Shown here in pieces: positions 61,819 through 64,000 of a stretch of DNA of 64,000 nucleotides. The DNA lies in NCBI GenBank assembly GCA_036351375.1, contig JAZBOY010000092.1, forward strand, positions 216,051 through 280,050. Reading direction: 5' to 3'. Under the pieces are notes generated by a model. The model was not told the origin of the DNA. It worked only from the letters and a program-made list of their open reading frames with translations, and did no database searches. How positions within the stretch are numbered: position 1 is the stretch's first letter; each line of letters opens with the position of its first letter. This stretch comes from JANQIO01 sp036351375. GTDB lineage: Bacteria; Pseudomonadota; Gammaproteobacteria; Pseudomonadales; Halieaceae. Both the position numbers and the translations under genes were made by a program.

Positions 61819-64000
61819 TTAGAAGCTGTAGCGCAGGCGGGCGCCGTAGACTTCGCCTTCGTCGATCATGGAGGCGTGGGAACCGACCAGGACCGGAACG
61901 TCGAAGCTGTAGACCAGCGCTTCCTCGTCGGTGATATTGCGGCCGTAGACCAACACTTCCCAGGTGTCCTCAGCGCTGCGCAGGCCAAAACGCAGGTTAA
62001 CCTTGGTGTAGTCCGGGGCGCGGTCCAGCGGGTCCAGGTCGCCCTGGGTCTCGAACTCGTCCGAGTAGTTCACCTCGCCACTGGCGAAGAACTGCATGCC
62101 ATTGCCGAACACGTGGTTGTAATCGAAGGTGGCCGAGGCCGTGTATTCCGGTGCAAAGGTGGTGGTCTGGCCCGACAGGTCGTTGATTGACGCGCCCGGT
62201 TGGCCGGTCCCGCAGAGGCCGTCGGCGTCAAGCTGTACAGCGGTACAGGGCGCAGTAGCATAGTCCTTGTACTCCGCATCCAGGTAGGCGCCATTCAGGC
62301 CGATACGCAGGCTTTCGGTGGCCTGCCACATCATGTCGAATTCCAGGCCCTGGATTTCTGCCTGTGCCGCATTGGTGACCGCGAAGGATACTCCCTGGAA
62401 GATCGAGGTCTGCAGGTCGTCGTACTCGGTGTAGAAGGCCGCCCAGTTCAGGGTCATGGAGCCACCGAACAGGCGGTGCTTGCCGCCGATTTCATAGGCC
62501 ACCACGCTCTCGTCATCGAACTCGAACTCGTCGTTGGGCTGGGTGATGTCGTAGCAATCCTCCGGTAGCTGGCCCGGCGCGCAGGGCCAGGTGGAGGGCA
62601 CCACGCCCCCTGGCTGGCCGTCATCCGCCGCGGTGAAGCCGCCGGACTTGAAGCCCTCCGAGTAGGAGAGGTAAAGCATGCTGTCGTCGGTGATATCCCA
62701 CTGCAGGTTGGCCATGGGCAGCAGGTCGTCTGTGTCGCGATCCTCGCTGTAGTCGTACAGGTAGGTGTTGAAACTCTGCGCCTCGATCAGGTAGGCGAAG
62801 AAGTTGTCGGTGCGTTGATCGATGCCGGTCAGGTCGTCGCTGATGAACTGGCTGCTTTCCACATCCTTGGTTTCTTCGGCGTAGCGCAGGCCCACGGTCA
62901 GGCGCAGGTCGTCGCGCAGGTTGAAGGTACCCTGGCCGAAGACAGCCCAGGAGTCGGTATCCAGCTCAAAGGCGTGATTGCGTGCCAGCTGATTGGCGGT
63001 GTACAGGCCGCTGGTCAGGAAGTTGAACAGGCTGTTGACTCCGAGTACCTGTTCTACCAGGCCGCCCATATTGGTATCGATGGTTACGCGGCGGTCGAAC
63101 TCAACCGTGTTCTCCTCGTAATAGGCGCCGGCGATGTACTCGAAAAAGCCGCCGGTGGGAGAGGCGATGCGGATTTCCTGGCTCCACTGGTCAAACTCCT
63201 GGTCGTCATCGCGGGCGATGAACTGCAGCGGCAGCCAGTCACAGTCACAACCGTCGGTGTACTCGTAGGCCGAGTAGCCGGTGATGGCCGTCAAGGTGTA
63301 GTCGCCCATGTAGTAGTTTATGGTCAGCACACCATTATCGGTGTCCTGGTCACTGGATTCCTGATACTGGCCGATTGCGACACCCTGGGCGCCGCCGGTC
63401 GGGCCGAGGTTGTTGTCCTTGAAGATTTCGAATTCCTCACCGGCGGAGACGCCCACCTGGGGGTAGAACAGGTCGGTCAAAAGGTAGGCGATATTGGCAA
63501 AGTCGTCGCGGTTGGGATACAGCGCGTCACGTTCGGCCTGGTCAGGGTAGTAGGTCACGCCTGACGCCACTCCGGTGCGGTCCAGGTTGGACTGGCCCCA
63601 CTTGAAATTCACGTCCAGGTTTTCGTTGGGAGACCACACACCTGTAAAGCGGTAGTTCCACTCTTCGATTTGTGGTTCGTCGCCGTTCAGGAACTTGTTG
63701 TCGACGTAGCCCTCGGTCTCACGGTAGCGACCGGCCAGGCGCACGGCGAAGGTGTCACTGATGGCACCAGACACCATGCCCTCACCAATATAGCCCTCGT
63801 TGGTTTCGGCCGACAGGTCAATGCGGCCGTTGAATTCTTCGTCGAGATCCGGGTTGGCCGTGAGAATGCTCACTGCGCCCGCCACCGTGTTACGGCCGAA
63901 CAGGGTGCCCTGCGGACCGCGCAGGACTTCCACGCGCTCGATGTCCATGAAGGGTGCCCGGTACTGGCGACCCCGGCCCATGTAGATGCCGTCGATATAC
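61819..64000 (-). CDS. TonB-dependent outer-membrane receptor (5' end outside window)
   Basis: Outer-membrane beta-barrel receptor for a ligand imported with TonB energy; 727 codons visible, continuing beyond the window. The plug domain is partly present (YIDGIYMGRGRQYRAP, VEVLRGPQGTLFGRNTVAGAV) and the barrel ends in the usual terminal Phe (GARLRYSF). Loops carry paired cysteines (DGCDCDWL, WPCAPGQLPEDCYD, APCTAVQLDADGLC). The plug resembles the large family of receptors in marine and sphingomonad genomes whose ligands are mostly unknown. The signal peptide and TonB box are outside the window. The rho-independent terminator follows the stop. Confidence 0.92.
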   Translation of the reverse strand, partial: YIDGIYMGRGRQYRAPFMDIERVEVLRGPQGTLFGRNTVAGAVSILTANPDLDEEFNGRIDLSAETNEGYIGEGMVSGAISDTFAVRLAGRYRETEGYVDNKFLNGDEPQIEEWNYRFTGVWSPNENLDVNFKWGQSNLDRTGVASGVTYYPDQAERDALYPNRDDFANIAYLLTDLFYPQVGVSAGEEFEIFKDNNLGPTGGAQGVAIGQYQESSDQDTDNGVLTINYYMGDYTLTAITGYSAYEYTDGCDCDWLPLQFIARDDDQEFDQWSQEIRIASPTGGFFEYIAGAYYEENTVEFDRRVTIDTNMGGLVEQVLGVNSLFNFLTSGLYTANQLARNHAFELDTDSWAVFGQGTFNLRDDLRLTVGLRYAEETKDVESSQFISDDLTGIDQRTDNFFAYLIEAQSFNTYLYDYSEDRDTDDLLPMANLQWDITDDSMLYLSYSEGFKSGGFTAADDGQPGGVVPSTWPCAPGQLPEDCYDITQPNDEFEFDDESVVAYEIGGKHRLFGGSMTLNWAAFYTEYDDLQTSIFQGVSFAVTNAAQAEIQGLEFDMMWQATESLRIGLNGAYLDAEYKDYATAPCTAVQLDADGLCGTGQPGASINDLSGQTTTFAPEYTASATFDYNHVFGNGMQFFASGEVNYSDEFETQGDLDPLDRAPDYTKVNLRFGLRSAEDTWEVLVYGRNITDEEALVYSFDVPVLVGSHASMIDEGEVYGARLRYSF

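Overview
The window is GC-rich, densely coded DNA from a gammaproteobacterium. About the first 27.6 kb follows the gene order I know from Pseudomonas: rnhB-dnaE-accA-tilS-pyrG-kdsA-eno-ftsB-ispD-ispF-pcm-nlpD-rpoS, then fdxA-mutS on the other strand, then recA-recX. The later alkane hydroxylase, TonB-dependent receptor, Lrp-controlled methionine lyase and many short extragenic palindromes suggest a free-living, probably marine, relative of the Halieaceae (OM60/NOR5) or Cellvibrionales. That placement is inference; no rRNA is present.

Layout. 1-4571: a degenerate 57-bp tandem repeat, then rnhB and dnaE. 4572-8540: two large inverted hairpin elements, then a frdCAB operon of the dihaem Wolinella type lying between dnaE and accA. 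8615-20433: accA, tilS, pyrG, kdsA, eno, ftsB, ispD, ispF, pcm, a DUF368 lipid-carrier transporter, nlpD and an rpoS with a long basic N-terminal tail. 20506-23479 (minus): fdxA and mutS. 23600-27619: a secreted HGGxW hydrolase coupled to kynureninase, then LexA-controlled recA and recX. 27659-30659: a Cpx-type sensor kinase and regulator divergent from a Spy/CpxP-like periplasmic protein whose leader holds a perfect 14-bp tandem repeat. 30766-37474 (minus): an M16C protease, then glutamine cyclotransferase, mnmC and an unknown coiled-coil protein. 37563-42385: an unknown protein, a MaoC hydratase and hrpA.

42512-44670 is the most distinctive locus. It encodes a secreted 121-residue peptide with ten EGKCG motifs, a DUF692/MNIO iron oxygenase and a DUF2063 partner. 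This is a bufferin/HvfABC-type copper-binding RiPP cluster. A possible 45-codon leader ORF ends in TAATG on the precursor start. 44791-53192 follows: mlaA, a PP2C-output response regulator with a STAS partner, a TerB-like protein, tal, dusA, gltX, and a methionine-gamma-lyase-type enzyme divergent from an Lrp regulator. 53264-53620 holds tRNA-Ala(GGC) followed by three echoes of its 3' half, with three hairpin terminators across the tract. 53716-58273 holds a DUF6265 protein, an AsmA-like protein, gspA-gspB, a 14-bp tandem repeat and a small periplasmic protein. 58278-60822 holds an AraC regulator divergent from alkB and a 56-residue rubredoxin. The end has a perfect 20-bp inverted repeat, a nitroreductase, a third copy of the hairpin core and a TonB-dependent receptor that runs off the window.

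How the genes fit together: alkB, its rubredoxin and the AraC regulator form an alkane-oxidation unit. MlaA, the Cpx-like system and the periplasmic chaperone-like protein serve the envelope. The MNIO cluster probably handles copper. Observations are from the sequence, family functions are established knowledge, and pathway assignments for unknown genes are inference.
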